Shown here one piece after another: positions 42,193 to 51,073 of a stretch of 64,000 bases of DNA. Position numbers and translations under genes: made by a program. The notes under the pieces were generated by a model. It was given only the letters and a program-made list of their open reading frames with translations, had not been told where the DNA came from and made no database searches. Source of the stretch: PSRF01 sp051000815 (lineage in GTDB: Bacteria > Acidobacteriota > Blastocatellia > Pyrinomonadales > Pyrinomonadaceae); the NCBI GenBank assembly GCA_051000815.1, contig JBPCNX010000037.1, forward strand, positions 62,001 through 126,000, in the 5' to 3' direction. The first letter of the stretch is position 1; each line of letters opens with the position of its first letter.

Positions 42193-43509
42193 ATGTACTT
42201 CGTTTATCGCCTGCTGCTAACTCTCGGCTTCCTGGTTTTGCTACCCCGATTTCTCCTCGACGCAATTCGTCACGGCAAGTATGTAGTGGGATTTGGCGAG
42301 CGACTCGGCAAGCTGGAGCCGCTGGAGAACAATGGGCGCGCTGTAGTCTGGCTCCACTGTGTTTCAGTCGGGGAGACGCAGGCGGCACGCCCACTCCTCA
42401 AGGGAATTCGTACGCGATTTCCGGAACACACAATCGTCGTCTCAACGACAACTCTCACAGGACAGAAGCTGGCGCAGGAACTCTTCCAGTGCGACGCTGC
42501 CAAAGTTTTCTATTTTCCGTTTGATTGGACTTGGACGGTCCGCCGGGCACTCAACGCTATCCGCCCCAGTTTGGTCCTGATTATGGAAACGGAAATCTGG
42601 CCCAGCTTTTTGCGTGAATGCAAGACAAGGGAAATCCCGGTAGCGATCGTTAACGGCCGGCTTTCGCTTCAATCTTTTCGTCGTTACGTGTGGGTTACGA
42701 GATTTCTTAGGAGCGTGTTCAAGGGTGTGACCCTCGCAGTGATGCAAAGTGAGAAAGACGCGGAAAGAATGCGCGCCCTGGGAATGAACCGCGACAAGAT
42801 AGTCGTGTCTGGGAACATGAAATTTGATGCGGGAACAATGGTTCCTTCGAATTCAGTGCCGGCAGAGTTTCTCGACCGCTTCAACTTTAGTGACGCCGCG
42901 CCATTGATTATTGCGGCCAGTACCCATGCACCGGAGGAGCGACTGATACTCGAAGCTTTCCGACGAACATGTGCGACCTGCGAACCCAGACCACGACTAT
43001 TGCTGGCGCCACGTCATCCGGAACGCTTTGCTGAAGTTGCTTCCTTGTTGGCCAAATCCACACTCAGTTGGACTCGGCGGAGTGCCTTCCCTTCAGAGGC
43101 AGATCGAGCGTGTGATGTAGTCCTTCTGGACACCATTGGCGAACTCTCAACCCTCTACGACCTGGGAAAGGTGGTTTTTGTGGGCGGCAGTATTGCGGCT
43201 GCAGGTGGACACAACATCCTCGAACCGGCTGCAGTCGGATCGGCCATTATTACCGGTCCCCATACTCACAATTTCGAAGGCATCGTTAGAGCATTCGTGA
43301 GACAAGGCGCGATTATCCAACTAACTTCCAACAACGATCAGGATGCCACCAGTGAGTTGGCTGAGACCTTTCTCAGACTCCTGACCAACAATCGGGAACG
43401 ACTGCTCCTGGAACAAAAGGCAAAACTAATCTGGAAACAAAACCTGGGAGCCACCGAGCGCACGCTCGATTACCTCCAGCCGGTTCTCGCCGCCTCTAAA
43501 TCAAACTAA
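42193..43509 (+). CDS. waaA: 3-deoxy-D-manno-octulosonic acid (Kdo) transferase WaaA
   Basis: 438 aa, GT-B fold family GT30. N-terminal membrane anchor (VYRLLLTLGFLVLLPRFLL), then VWLHCVSVGETQAARPLL with the catalytic Glu, STTTLTGQKLA, the METEIWPSF motif, and GT30 C-terminal GGSIAAAGGHNILEPAAVG. Attaches Kdo to lipid A precursor on the cytoplasmic side. It shows the organism makes lipid A-based LPS. Followed 3 nt later by lpxK. Confidence 0.95.
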   Translation: MYFVYRLLLTLGFLVLLPRFLLDAIRHGKYVVGFGERLGKLEPLENNGRAVVWLHCVSVGETQAARPLLKGIRTRFPEHTIVVSTTTLTGQKLAQELFQCDAAKVFYFPFDWTWTVRRALNAIRPSLVLIMETEIWPSFLRECKTREIPVAIVNGRLSLQSFRRYVWVTRFLRSVFKGVTLAVMQSEKDAERMRALGMNRDKIVVSGNMKFDAGTMVPSNSVPAEFLDRFNFSDAAPLIIAASTHAPEERLILEAFRRTCATCEPRPRLLLAPRHPERFAEVASLLAKSTLSWTRRSAFPSEADRACDVVLLDTIGELSTLYDLGKVVFVGGSIAAAGGHNILEPAAVGSAIITGPHTHNFEGIVRAFVRQGAIIQLTSNNDQDATSELAETFLRLLTNNRERLLLEQKAKLIWKQNLGATERTLDYLQPVLAASKSN

Positions 43510-43512
43510 AGC

Positions 43513-44553
43513 ATGAGTGTAGTTTCCCATCTGACGTTAAAGCCCTTATCACTCGCCTACAGTGCGCTTACGCGCTTAAGGCTCGCTGCCTATGGGAAGG
43601 GGTTGCTCAAGAAAACGAAACTCGAGATCCCGGTTATAAGCGTAGGCAACATTACTACCGGCGGAACCGGTAAGACGCCGCTTGTCGAATGGCTATGCCG
43701 CATGTTGGCGCGCGAAGGCCGAAAGGTGGCAATTCTCACGCGCGGTTACGGCCGCGTTAACCCCGGACAGCGCGTTGTTGTCTCAGACGGATTGAACGTT
43801 CTTACAAATGTGCGGCAAGCTGGTGATGAACCACAATTGCTAGCCGAGAATCTGAAAGGCATCGCGGCGGTTATTTGCGACGCGCATCGGTCTTCCGCTG
43901 GCCAGTGGGCTATCGATCATCTGGGTACTGAAGTGTTCGTGCTCGACGATGGCTTTCAACATCTGCGTCTGGCACGCGATCTGAACATTCTGGCGATCGA
44001 TGCGAGCAATCCCTGGGGTGGGAGAAATCTGTTGCCTTATGGACGGATGCGCGAACCATTACTCAGCATTTCACGAGCGGATTGCGTAATTCTCACTCGC
44101 ACCGAACAAGGCTCTGATCTCATCGCCCTCAAGGATGAGATTAAACAATTTACCGATTCCGCGATCTTCGTATCACGAATGCAAACCGCGCTGATCCGAA
44201 GGATCGACTCGAGCGAACCTGAAAAGATTGAATCCTTTGTTCAGCCCGTAGCGGCGTTTTGCGGCGTCGGCAACCCTCACTCCTTCTTCCAGCATTTAGA
44301 GCGAGAAGGATTGGCACTCGCAAATACTCGAACGTTTTCTGATCACCACAGATATCAGCAGACCGACATCGACATTCTCATCCAGGAAGCGAAAAAGCAT
44401 GGCGCCTCAGCTTTGATCACGACCGCAAAAGACGCGGTAAAAATCCGAGACTTCGCATTTGCCCTGACCTGCTATGTCCTGGAGATTGAGATCAAAATCG
44501 ACCAGGAAGACCGGCTTGTGAACGTGATTCAAGCTGCAGTCAACAGGGGCTGA
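43513..44553 (+). CDS. lpxK: Tetraacyldisaccharide 4'-kinase LpxK
   Basis: 346 aa. N-terminal membrane-associated helix, P-loop GGTGKTPLVEWLC, RGYGR, DDGFQHLRLARDLNIL and the C-terminal TTAKDAVKI. It phosphorylates the lipid A disaccharide at 4' before Kdo addition by WaaA. Start ATG is 3 nt after the waaA stop, so the two are co-translated. Confidence 0.95.
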   Translation: MSVVSHLTLKPLSLAYSALTRLRLAAYGKGLLKKTKLEIPVISVGNITTGGTGKTPLVEWLCRMLAREGRKVAILTRGYGRVNPGQRVVVSDGLNVLTNVRQAGDEPQLLAENLKGIAAVICDAHRSSAGQWAIDHLGTEVFVLDDGFQHLRLARDLNILAIDASNPWGGRNLLPYGRMREPLLSISRADCVILTRTEQGSDLIALKDEIKQFTDSAIFVSRMQTALIRRIDSSEPEKIESFVQPVAAFCGVGNPHSFFQHLEREGLALANTRTFSDHHRYQQTDIDILIQEAKKHGASALITTAKDAVKIRDFAFALTCYVLEIEIKIDQEDRLVNVIQAAVNRG

Positions 44554-44594
44554 CGGGATCGATTCAGAATGAACCGGTCAAGTTCACTTCATTT

Positions 44595-46208
44595 CTAGGA
44601 TGGTGGAGTGTCTGCGGTAGGTGGCTGCGTGGGTTTTGGTGACGGCGCCTTTTCTTCGGGCGCCGGGGGCGGCTGATTCTGGTTAGCGTTCAATTGACGA
44701 GTAGGACTTGGGAGTGGCGGATTAATAGCTGGTCGATTGGCGTTGGTGTTCTGATTGACGTTTTCATTGACCCCGGCATTGATGTTCGCATCAACGTTAG
44801 CGTTCTCCGCTGGGGAGGGTGATGCCTCCGTGTTGGCATTAACATTTGCGTTAGCATCCACTACCTGAGTGTTGGTCGTACCTCCCGATGGAATTCCCTG
44901 CTCGGCTGAACCAGTGGCCGGCGGTGAAGGTTCTACAGCCTGACTATTCGGATCAGCGACAATGGCCGGCTCTAGTTGATTCGTGTTTGACGGCTGGGAG
45001 TCTCGCGTGAATGCATAGACGACTGCGAAGATTACAATTAAACCGGCAAGCGCCGGAATCAAGACTTTCCACGGATTGAGACTACCAGCCGGCGAAGGCG
45101 GCGCAGGCATCGCAGCGTCACTCCCGTCCGGTGCGATACCAACGCGGCCGCGCACTGCAGTGACTTCATCGACTTCGTCACTTGCAGCTGTAGTCGAAGA
45201 AACAGATTGCGTCGAGACGACGATGCGATTGCCTGCAGACGCGGTAGGAACTGGCGGGACGGCAACCATTTCCATGCCGCCGGCGATTGTCAGGTCTTCG
45301 ACCAATTGGCCGACACTCTGGTAACGATCGTCGGGACGCTTCGCCATCGCCCGTGAGATCACGCGCGCGACCGCCGCCGACAGATCGCTTCTCTCCTCAA
45401 GCACTGAGGGCGGCGCCTCCTGCAAATGCTTCATCATGATTGCCGTTGGCGAACCGCCGGTAAATGGCACGTGTCCAACCAACATTTCGAAAATAATCAC
45501 GCCGAGCGAGTAAACATCGGAGCGCGCGTCGATATCGGGAGCCTGTGAACACTGCTCCGGCGACATGTATTGTGGCGTGCCTATTACCAGATCCGGCGCA
45601 GTTAGTCCGCCATCATACTCACCGTCGCGCTCCTTGATCTTAGCAATGCCAAAATCAAGGACCTTGGCGTAGTCAGCGCCCGTTCCCAGCAGCATGATGT
45701 TTTCGCTCTTTAGATCGCGATGCACGACGCCCTGTTCGTGAGCGGCATCGAGGGCGCTGCCCACCTGCCGAATAATCTCGACAACACGCGCCAAGGGCAT
45801 CGGGCCTTCCTCACGTATAATCTCTTTCAGGGTTTTCCCGCTCAGGAATTCCATCACCAGAAAGACAACGCCGTTCTCAGCTTCACCGAAGTCAGTAACA
45901 CTGAGTGCGTGGGGGTGTGAGATACGAGAAGCCGCTCGGGCTTCCCTGGAAAAGCGCGCCACGATTTTTTCGTCGGCTGCCAGCGAGGCGCGAAGCACTT
46001 TTATCGCGACCGTCTTATCCATCAGGACATGCGTGGCGCGATAAACAGTGCCCATGCCGCCTTCACTCAGTCTCTCCTCAATGCGATATTTTTCGGCGAG
46101 AGTTTGGCCGAGCAGAGAATCGCCGGTCTTCTCCAGACCGGTGCCGTCTGCCGGACACAATGTCGTTGTGTCCTGATACTCATTTCCACACTTCGGGCAT
46201 TTTTTCAT
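44595..46208 (-). CDS. Membrane Ser/Thr protein kinase with N-terminal zinc ribbon
   Basis: 537 aa from the ATG at 46208. Zinc ribbon CPKC...CPADG (residues 4-22), kinase domain about 41-305 with GGMGTVY, Lys70 in VAIK, HRDLKSEN (Asp165), DFG at 186-188, and the activation segment GTPQYMSPEQ. One membrane helix (KVLIPALAGLIVIFAVVYAF) near residues 378-398, then a long periplasmic tail of Asn/Ala/Val repeats (NANVNANTEAS...) and Pro-rich end. It is a Hanks-type kinase; such zinc-ribbon versions are abundant in Acidobacteriota. Targets unknown. Convergent with lpxK. Confidence 0.92.
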   Translation of the reverse strand: MKKCPKCGNEYQDTTTLCPADGTGLEKTGDSLLGQTLAEKYRIEERLSEGGMGTVYRATHVLMDKTVAIKVLRASLAADEKIVARFSREARAASRISHPHALSVTDFGEAENGVVFLVMEFLSGKTLKEIIREEGPMPLARVVEIIRQVGSALDAAHEQGVVHRDLKSENIMLLGTGADYAKVLDFGIAKIKERDGEYDGGLTAPDLVIGTPQYMSPEQCSQAPDIDARSDVYSLGVIIFEMLVGHVPFTGGSPTAIMMKHLQEAPPSVLEERSDLSAAVARVISRAMAKRPDDRYQSVGQLVEDLTIAGGMEMVAVPPVPTASAGNRIVVSTQSVSSTTAASDEVDEVTAVRGRVGIAPDGSDAAMPAPPSPAGSLNPWKVLIPALAGLIVIFAVVYAFTRDSQPSNTNQLEPAIVADPNSQAVEPSPPATGSAEQGIPSGGTTNTQVVDANANVNANTEASPSPAENANVDANINAGVNENVNQNTNANRPAINPPLPSPTRQLNANQNQPPPAPEEKAPSPKPTQPPTADTPPS

Positions 46209-46303
46209 CGGCCGGTTGTGCCTCGTTGCCAACTTGTTCGGGAGAGCTGTCAGCTTACTACACTACTTCAAGACTCCCAAAAGGGTTGAGTCAGAACACA
46301 AAA

Positions 46304-46335
46304 ATGCGGGCGCAGCCTGGAAGCCACGCCCGCAT
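46304..46335 (-). terminator. Intrinsic terminator of the ATP synthase cluster
   Basis: Stem ATGCGGGCG / CGCCCGCAT (46304-46312 with 46327-46335); on the minus strand it is followed by TTTTGTG. Ends transcription after atpE. Confidence 0.88.
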
Positions 46336-46355
46336 CATTGAAACTACGCTGCGGT

Positions 46356-46673
46356 CTAAAGTTTAGCGAAGACAACCAGCAGTGCAAACAGAACCAACGA
46401 CTCGATCAAAGCGAGTCCCAGAATCATCATCGTTTGGATTTTGGCTGAGGCCCCGGGGTTGCGAGCGGCGCCTTCGCAAGCAGCCGCCCCGATCCGTGAT
46501 TGACCAAATGCGCCGCCAAATACCGCAATGGCGAAACCGATACCGGCAGCGATAGCTTTCAAACCGGCGCCGCCATCACCAGCCCCAGCCACTTCAGGCG
46601 CCTGCGCCAAAACCGGCATCGAAGCCATTAATATGACCCCGACCACGAACAAAAGTCTGTTCAGTCTCCACAT
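46356..46673 (-). CDS. atpE: ATP synthase F0 subunit c, with signal-peptide-like extension
   Basis: 105 aa; about 30 residues longer than usual at the N-terminus, with a signal-peptide-like leader (LLFVVGVILMASMPVLAQA). Start has a good site (AGAAGGAGACAAAAACAAG). The hairpin carries Gln58 in AFGQSRIG and the ion-binding carboxylate Glu91 in LALIESLVLF with Ser92 next to it. It forms the rotating c-ring of F0 in the inner membrane. The Gln/Glu/Ser set overlaps with the sodium-binding signature of Ilyobacter-type rings, but Thr and Tyr of that signature are missing (Leu93, Phe96). Confidence 0.93.
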   Translation of the reverse strand: MWRLNRLLFVVGVILMASMPVLAQAPEVAGAGDGGAGLKAIAAGIGFAIAVFGGAFGQSRIGAAACEGAARNPGASAKIQTMMILGLALIESLVLFALLVVFAKL

Positions 46674-46954
46674 CTTGTTTTTGTCTCCTTCTGAATCTGG
46701 TTCAGAATCAGTAGTAACCTGAGAACCGAAGCTCTACGGGGTTTGTATTATTTCGCCTGTATCCGGTATCCACCGCCCCTCTTACAACGGCGCTCCTGCG
46801 AGACAGACACTCTTCCTTCACAAAACGAAGCGGTAATCCGCGGGTGTTGCTCTGGCTCTTTCGGTTAACGGTTCAGGAATCATTGCACGTCAACGTGCGC
46901 AGACGCGTTGCCTGCATCGCTCGAAACGCGCGGCCTTCTATAGCTGCTCTTAAA
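46674..46954. other. atpB-atpE spacer
   Basis: 281 bases, long for this junction. It has a small hairpin TCTGAA/TTCAGA just before the atpE ribosome-binding site (46695-46711) that could affect atpE translation, and no gene or heptamer array. Confidence 0.45.
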
Positions 46955-47884
46955 TTAAGACGCCGCAAGGGCCTCAACCGGCGCGGCATCATGATCCCCA
47001 CTGGTTTCGCCGTGGCTGGCATGCTCTTCGTGTGGCGGATGCGAAACCTCGCTCAGATAAAGCTGCGAAAGGAGAACGAATACGAAAGTCTGAATGAAGG
47101 CCACAAAAACGCTCAGGGGCATTAATAGCAACGGGGCTATCCAGGTCCACGGCGGAGCAAGGCCGGAAACGGTCACAACTACCTTTTCATCGGCAAACAA
47201 ATTGCCAAACAGACGAATGCCTAGCGAAAAAGGACGAATGAAGTTGCTAATCAACTCAATCGGAAAAATTAGCCAAGAGATCCACCAGATTGGCCCAGCA
47301 AGATGCTTCAGGTGGGAAATGATCCCGTTTTCTTTGATACCGATGTAGTTGTAATAAACAAACGACGTGATACCGAGCGCGAACGTGACGCTTACAGCCG
47401 CCGTGGGAGACATGAACAGCGGAAATAGTCCCATGAGATTGGAAACCAAAATCAGGACGGCAAACGTCATGACCACCGGAAAATATTTCAATCCGTGCGG
47501 CCCGATGATGTCTGCAATCATGCTACGCACTGCCAGTACCGAGACTTCCAGTGTTTGCTGTCCGGGACCCGGATCTTCCGTCGAAAGTCTTCCTTTGAGA
47601 ATCCAGATAATGATCACGCTAAGGATGCACGCGATCACAAACATCACTGTGTACCAGGGGATAGCGGTCTCAGGCGTGTACGGCCCAAACACTGCTTCGG
47701 GCGTCGTGTGAAACTTGGCAAAAAACCACGTCCAAGCCTTGTGGGTATACTTCATCTCGAAGTCGTACGCCGCTTGTCCGAAGTAGTGATTCACCAATTC
47801 AACTATTATTGGCGTGTGATGAGCGGCCTCATGAGCTTTCTCACCGTGCTCAGCGGCCTTAGCAGTCTCAAACAACCAGAACAT
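46955..47884 (-). CDS. atpB: ATP synthase F0 subunit a
   Basis: 309 aa. Six-helix membrane protein with the essential Arg in NFIRPFSLGIRLFGNLFADE and the ending FVFVLLSQLYLSEV. N-terminal His-rich soluble stretch (AAEHGEKAHEAAHHTP) and a C-terminal His-rich tail (HPPHEEHASHGE). Forms the proton (or sodium) half-channels against the c-ring. Its ATG overlaps the stop of the upstream atpI gene. Confidence 0.95.
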   Translation of the reverse strand: MFWLFETAKAAEHGEKAHEAAHHTPIIVELVNHYFGQAAYDFEMKYTHKAWTWFFAKFHTTPEAVFGPYTPETAIPWYTVMFVIACILSVIIIWILKGRLSTEDPGPGQQTLEVSVLAVRSMIADIIGPHGLKYFPVVMTFAVLILVSNLMGLFPLFMSPTAAVSVTFALGITSFVYYNYIGIKENGIISHLKHLAGPIWWISWLIFPIELISNFIRPFSLGIRLFGNLFADEKVVVTVSGLAPPWTWIAPLLLMPLSVFVAFIQTFVFVLLSQLYLSEVSHPPHEEHASHGETSGDHDAAPVEALAAS

Positions 47885-48357
47885 TAACTGATTTCCTCTC
47901 GATGAATGATTGCGAAATAGAACTCCCTAAAGGCCTCGACGAACAAGGCGACCACGAAGCTGCACAAACCGGCAATTGTCGCGGGCACTGAAACAATGCC
48001 CAGCTTGTAGGCTACGAGCACCGCGGCCGCAACAACGAAGTATCTGAGAATATATTTGACCGAGGTGAATTGCGGCTTGGTTCCTGCACCCAGGGCGCCA
48101 GCAAAAGTTGCCGAGATCGATGTTCGCATCCACTGGTGATTTAGTAGCGAAAGCAAGCCTCCCAGAAGAAGGCCGGTCGTTACCCGCCAGGGCGCAAAAG
48201 GCGCACTGATAATGACTGCGAGGGCCACAGCCAATGTCATCGTACGCAGTACGCGCGTGTCAACGCCATTGTTTGCCGGCCTTGAAGACGCGGCCACTCC
48301 TACATTGTTTGGGATCCTATCCATGCACGAAGTGGGTGATTTTACACGGGCAAACAT
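47884..48357 (-). CDS. atpI: ATP synthase subunit I-like membrane protein
   Basis: 157 aa. About 35 hydrophilic residues, then four predicted helices (TLAVALAVIISAPF, VTTGLLLGGLLSLLN, YILRYFVVAAAVLVAYKLG, TIAGLCSFVVALFVEAF). Layout and position before atpB match AtpI, which assists c-ring assembly. A second ATG at 48324 is an alternative start. Its stop codon overlaps the atpB start by one base. Confidence 0.82.
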   Translation of the reverse strand: MFARVKSPTSCMDRIPNNVGVAASSRPANNGVDTRVLRTMTLAVALAVIISAPFAPWRVTTGLLLGGLLSLLNHQWMRTSISATFAGALGAGTKPQFTSVKYILRYFVVAAAVLVAYKLGIVSVPATIAGLCSFVVALFVEAFREFYFAIIHREEIS

Positions 48358-48409
48358 TAAGTTGTCGAGGCAGGGACCAAATCAAGGGGATGTCCTACTC
48401 TGAATAAAC

Positions 48410-48477
48410 TGTAGGGGCGTCGCTCCGTGGGCGCCCCGGTATCATTAGAAGGAGTGCCCACAGATGGGACACCCTAC
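48410..48477. repeat. TGTAGGGG hairpin between atpZ and atpI
   Basis: Left TGTAGGGGCGTCGCTCCGTGGGC (48410-48432) and right GCCCACAGATGGGACACCCTACA (48454-48477) pair over most of their length. Resembles the dispersed TGTAGGG...CCCTACA palindromes found in many genomes. Confidence 0.65.
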
Positions 48478-48502
48478 AACACTCAGCAAGGCAGCTCTCC
48501 TC

Positions 48503-48718
48503 TCACGACAGCTTTGATGTCAAACGAATGAACTGATAGAAACCGACGATGGCTCCCAGCACCACACCAGCCACCAACAACCATGGTGCGGTTCCCAACC
48601 AGCGATCCAACGCCCAACCTACACCGCAAAGCGCCACGACCGAAGCAAACAAGCTCAGCGCGGCAGCATAAGCGAGACCGCTCTTCCGGTTGGCTTCCTG
48701 GTCGTCGCGGCTTGCCAT
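48503..48718 (-). CDS. atpZ: AtpZ-like small membrane protein (AtpZ/AtpI family)
   Basis: 71 aa with two helices (LAYAAALSLFASVVALCGVGWALDRWLGT and WLLVAGVVLGAIVGFYQFIR), the classic AtpZ/I pattern. Such proteins sit just before F0 genes and are thought to help magnesium entry or c-ring assembly. Starts 10 nt after the radical SAM gene stop. Confidence 0.85.
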   Translation of the reverse strand: MASRDDQEANRKSGLAYAAALSLFASVVALCGVGWALDRWLGTAPWLLVAGVVLGAIVGFYQFIRLTSKLS

Positions 48719-48728
48719 TACTCCAAAC

Positions 48729-49850
48729 CTACCAACTACCTCGCGTCACAAAGTTCTTCGGCAACTCATACAGCAGCGCCCGCCGTGAATGACGCATCGA
48801 GTCGTGTATGAAGCACACGTGCGTACACCAGCAAGCCTTGCCGCCATCGATTGCATTCAATTCGGATGCTCGTCCCTGGCCCGCCCAGAGCGCGCCAAAG
48901 TCGTAATCGTAGTCCGCCAACGTCGCGAATTTTTCGCGTAATTCACAGGCGCGCACGTCGCCGTTGTAATCGATCACGGCGGTAGTCTCGCCGGCAGTAC
49001 AGGGAAAAGGCCACGGAGTCGATTGGCCAAAGTTTGCGTGTTGGGTGCGATAGTGAGTTGTAATCGCGCCGACGTAGGCGACATTCTTGATGAACCGCTT
49101 GCCAGCATCGTCGTCCGCAAACATCCGATCGCCGTAACGCTTGGTGAGTTTCGAAACGAACTTATACATTCCAGGCAGTGACTCAGGTGGTACTTGCTTG
49201 ATCTCGTCGCCTACCAGCGTCTCGCCTCGCACGATATTGAAATACTGGCCATCCAGTTGAAAATTTTTCCACATGTATTCAGCGAGCTTTTCAATCTCGG
49301 TGTAGTTTTCCGCGCAGACTACAGTGTTAACGTTCAGCCGGAACCGATCCCTATATTTCGTCTTCAATGGGTAAAGCGATTCAATACAGTCCAGAGCTTT
49401 TCCCCAGTTTCCGGGCACGCCACGGATGCGATCATGAGTTTCGCCATATCCATCGAGAGCAATATTGAGATAGAGATTCAGATCAGGATGATGGGTTAGC
49501 GCGCGGTCGACAATCTCATAAACGCGAGTCTTGATCAGCGCGTTGGTGGGTATGATTACCCGCTCGACGCCGTTGACCTTCACAAACGTGTCGATTATTT
49601 CTGACGCATCGCGTCGCAGTGTTGGCTCGCCACCCGAGAGCCAGAGATCCGTGATCGGCGGCATGGTGCGCGAAACCTTCTCGAGTTGCGCGAAAGTGAG
49701 GTCGCCGGGATGATTCAGCTCTTCATGATAGAAACAGGTCTTGCAGAAGGCGTTGCAGCGTGAGGTCACAAAGAGAATCACTGTGCCCAGGCGCTTTTCA
49801 CGCTTACTTGAACGTAAGAGCTGCACAAATTGCACGACTTGGTTGGGCAT
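48729..49850 (-). CDS. Radical SAM protein with C-terminal SPASM-like cluster region
   Basis: 373 aa. Radical SAM motif CNAFCKTC (Cys32, Cys36, Cys39), GGEPTLR and the later IALDGYGETHD. C-terminal cysteines in CTAGETTAVIDYNGDVRAC and CWCTHVC look like an auxiliary Fe-S cluster (SPASM/Twitch type). It would use SAM to modify an unknown substrate. It starts directly next to the glycosyltransferase stop (49851), so the pair is translationally coupled and likely part of one pathway. Confidence 0.85.
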   Translation of the reverse strand: MPNQVVQFVQLLRSSKREKRLGTVILFVTSRCNAFCKTCFYHEELNHPGDLTFAQLEKVSRTMPPITDLWLSGGEPTLRRDASEIIDTFVKVNGVERVIIPTNALIKTRVYEIVDRALTHHPDLNLYLNIALDGYGETHDRIRGVPGNWGKALDCIESLYPLKTKYRDRFRLNVNTVVCAENYTEIEKLAEYMWKNFQLDGQYFNIVRGETLVGDEIKQVPPESLPGMYKFVSKLTKRYGDRMFADDDAGKRFIKNVAYVGAITTHYRTQHANFGQSTPWPFPCTAGETTAVIDYNGDVRACELREKFATLADYDYDFGALWAGQGRASELNAIDGGKACWCTHVCFIHDSMRHSRRALLYELPKNFVTRGSW

Positions 49851-51059
49851 CTATTTGCGTTCGATGATGACAGCTTCAGTTGGTGATTTCAATTCGTAGG
49901 TTATGCCGCGCCATTGAATGCGCCGCGAGAACGCCGCGGCCAGGGCGTTGTACAGGTAGAGCGCTGAACTAAAGGGCCAAAGCAGCAGGTGGGCCAGCAG
50001 GTCTTTCCTCCGATATGAGGCATCGCTGGCCAAAGCAGCAGCCACCGCGCGGAAACGCACCAGCGCCTTCCCTGCCCCCAACAAAAAGATGACAGCTATA
50101 AGCGCGAGCGGGATCGCAAACGACCGCCCCTGGATTGCGAGCGTGATGACCAGCGCGATGCCGCCAAAAAACACGAGACAAAACAAAAGGCTTCCTAGTA
50201 AGACGGGTCTCCACAGATGAGATGCGTAGACGCGAGTGATCTTTAGCTGACGATTGGTAAATTCCAGCAACTCACCAAAACCGCAATCGCCAGACGACAC
50301 CACCAGACATGCCGGCACAAAATGAATGGGCAGATTTGCTTCGCCCAGGACACGCGTCATCGTGAAATCATCCGACACGCTGCCGCGCCAACGTTCTCGG
50401 ATCTGGAGTCTCTCAAACGTCTCGCGACGGATGGCCGTTGACCCGCCCCAGCAGAAGTTGCTTTCGCGCTTCTCGCCCAGCGCCGAAGCGATGGAGCCGT
50501 TCCAAACGGAACGCAGGTGAGACGACAATCCGCCGTTGAAAGGACTGAACCAGCGATAGCCCGTCGCGGCGCCCAGTTGCGCGTCGCCCAGGGGAGCTAC
50601 CAGTGAGCGCAGCCAGATCGCTTGCGGTCGCGCATCGGAGTCGACGAAAACCAGGGCCTCGCTGCGCGAATCAATCGCTCCCACAGCGGCGCGGAGGTTG
50701 TGCACCTTCTGACCACAGTCACCTGACTTGCCCGCAATTACCACACGAGTGGGAATTCGCTGAAACGTTTCCTGAGCTTCGATCAGGCCTCTTATTATTC
50801 TGAGCGCAGGATCCTTTTCGTTGTCAGTAACGAAAACAACTTCATAAGCCGGATAAGACTGTTTGAAGAGTGCGGCCAGGTTCTCCGCGAGATTTTGCTC
50901 CAGCCCGCGACAGGGAGCGATAACGGAGGCGAACGGAGTGAAGTCAGCAAGCGGTTGGGCGAGCTGGGATCGGACGTATGCTGAAAAACGAAAACCGCTG
51001 CGAAGGGAGAGAATGCCCAGCCAGATGACTATTGCGGCGAAGAAATAGAAGGCCCACAT
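49851..51059 (-). CDS. Membrane glycosyltransferase family 2 (HpnI/ceramide glucosyltransferase-like)
   Basis: 402 aa from the ATG at 51059, just after the upstream gene's stop; a longer reading is rejected because it would overlap that gene. One N-terminal helix (AFYFFAAIVIWLGIL), GT-A domain with VIAPCRGLE, VFVDSDARP (DxD), GGSTAIRRE and SVSDDFTMTR, then TNRQLKITRVY (a QxxRW-like site) and three C-terminal helices. This layout is typical of GT21/HpnI enzymes that add sugar to a lipid. The acceptor lipid is unknown; paired with the radical SAM gene. Confidence 0.82.
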   Translation of the reverse strand: MWAFYFFAAIVIWLGILSLRSGFRFSAYVRSQLAQPLADFTPFASVIAPCRGLEQNLAENLAALFKQSYPAYEVVFVTDNEKDPALRIIRGLIEAQETFQRIPTRVVIAGKSGDCGQKVHNLRAAVGAIDSRSEALVFVDSDARPQAIWLRSLVAPLGDAQLGAATGYRWFSPFNGGLSSHLRSVWNGSIASALGEKRESNFCWGGSTAIRRETFERLQIRERWRGSVSDDFTMTRVLGEANLPIHFVPACLVVSSGDCGFGELLEFTNRQLKITRVYASHLWRPVLLGSLLFCLVFFGGIALVITLAIQGRSFAIPLALIAVIFLLGAGKALVRFRAVAAALASDASYRRKDLLAHLLLWPFSSALYLYNALAAAFSRRIQWRGITYELKSPTEAVIIERK

Positions 51060-51073
51060 ACGATCCGGAGTTT

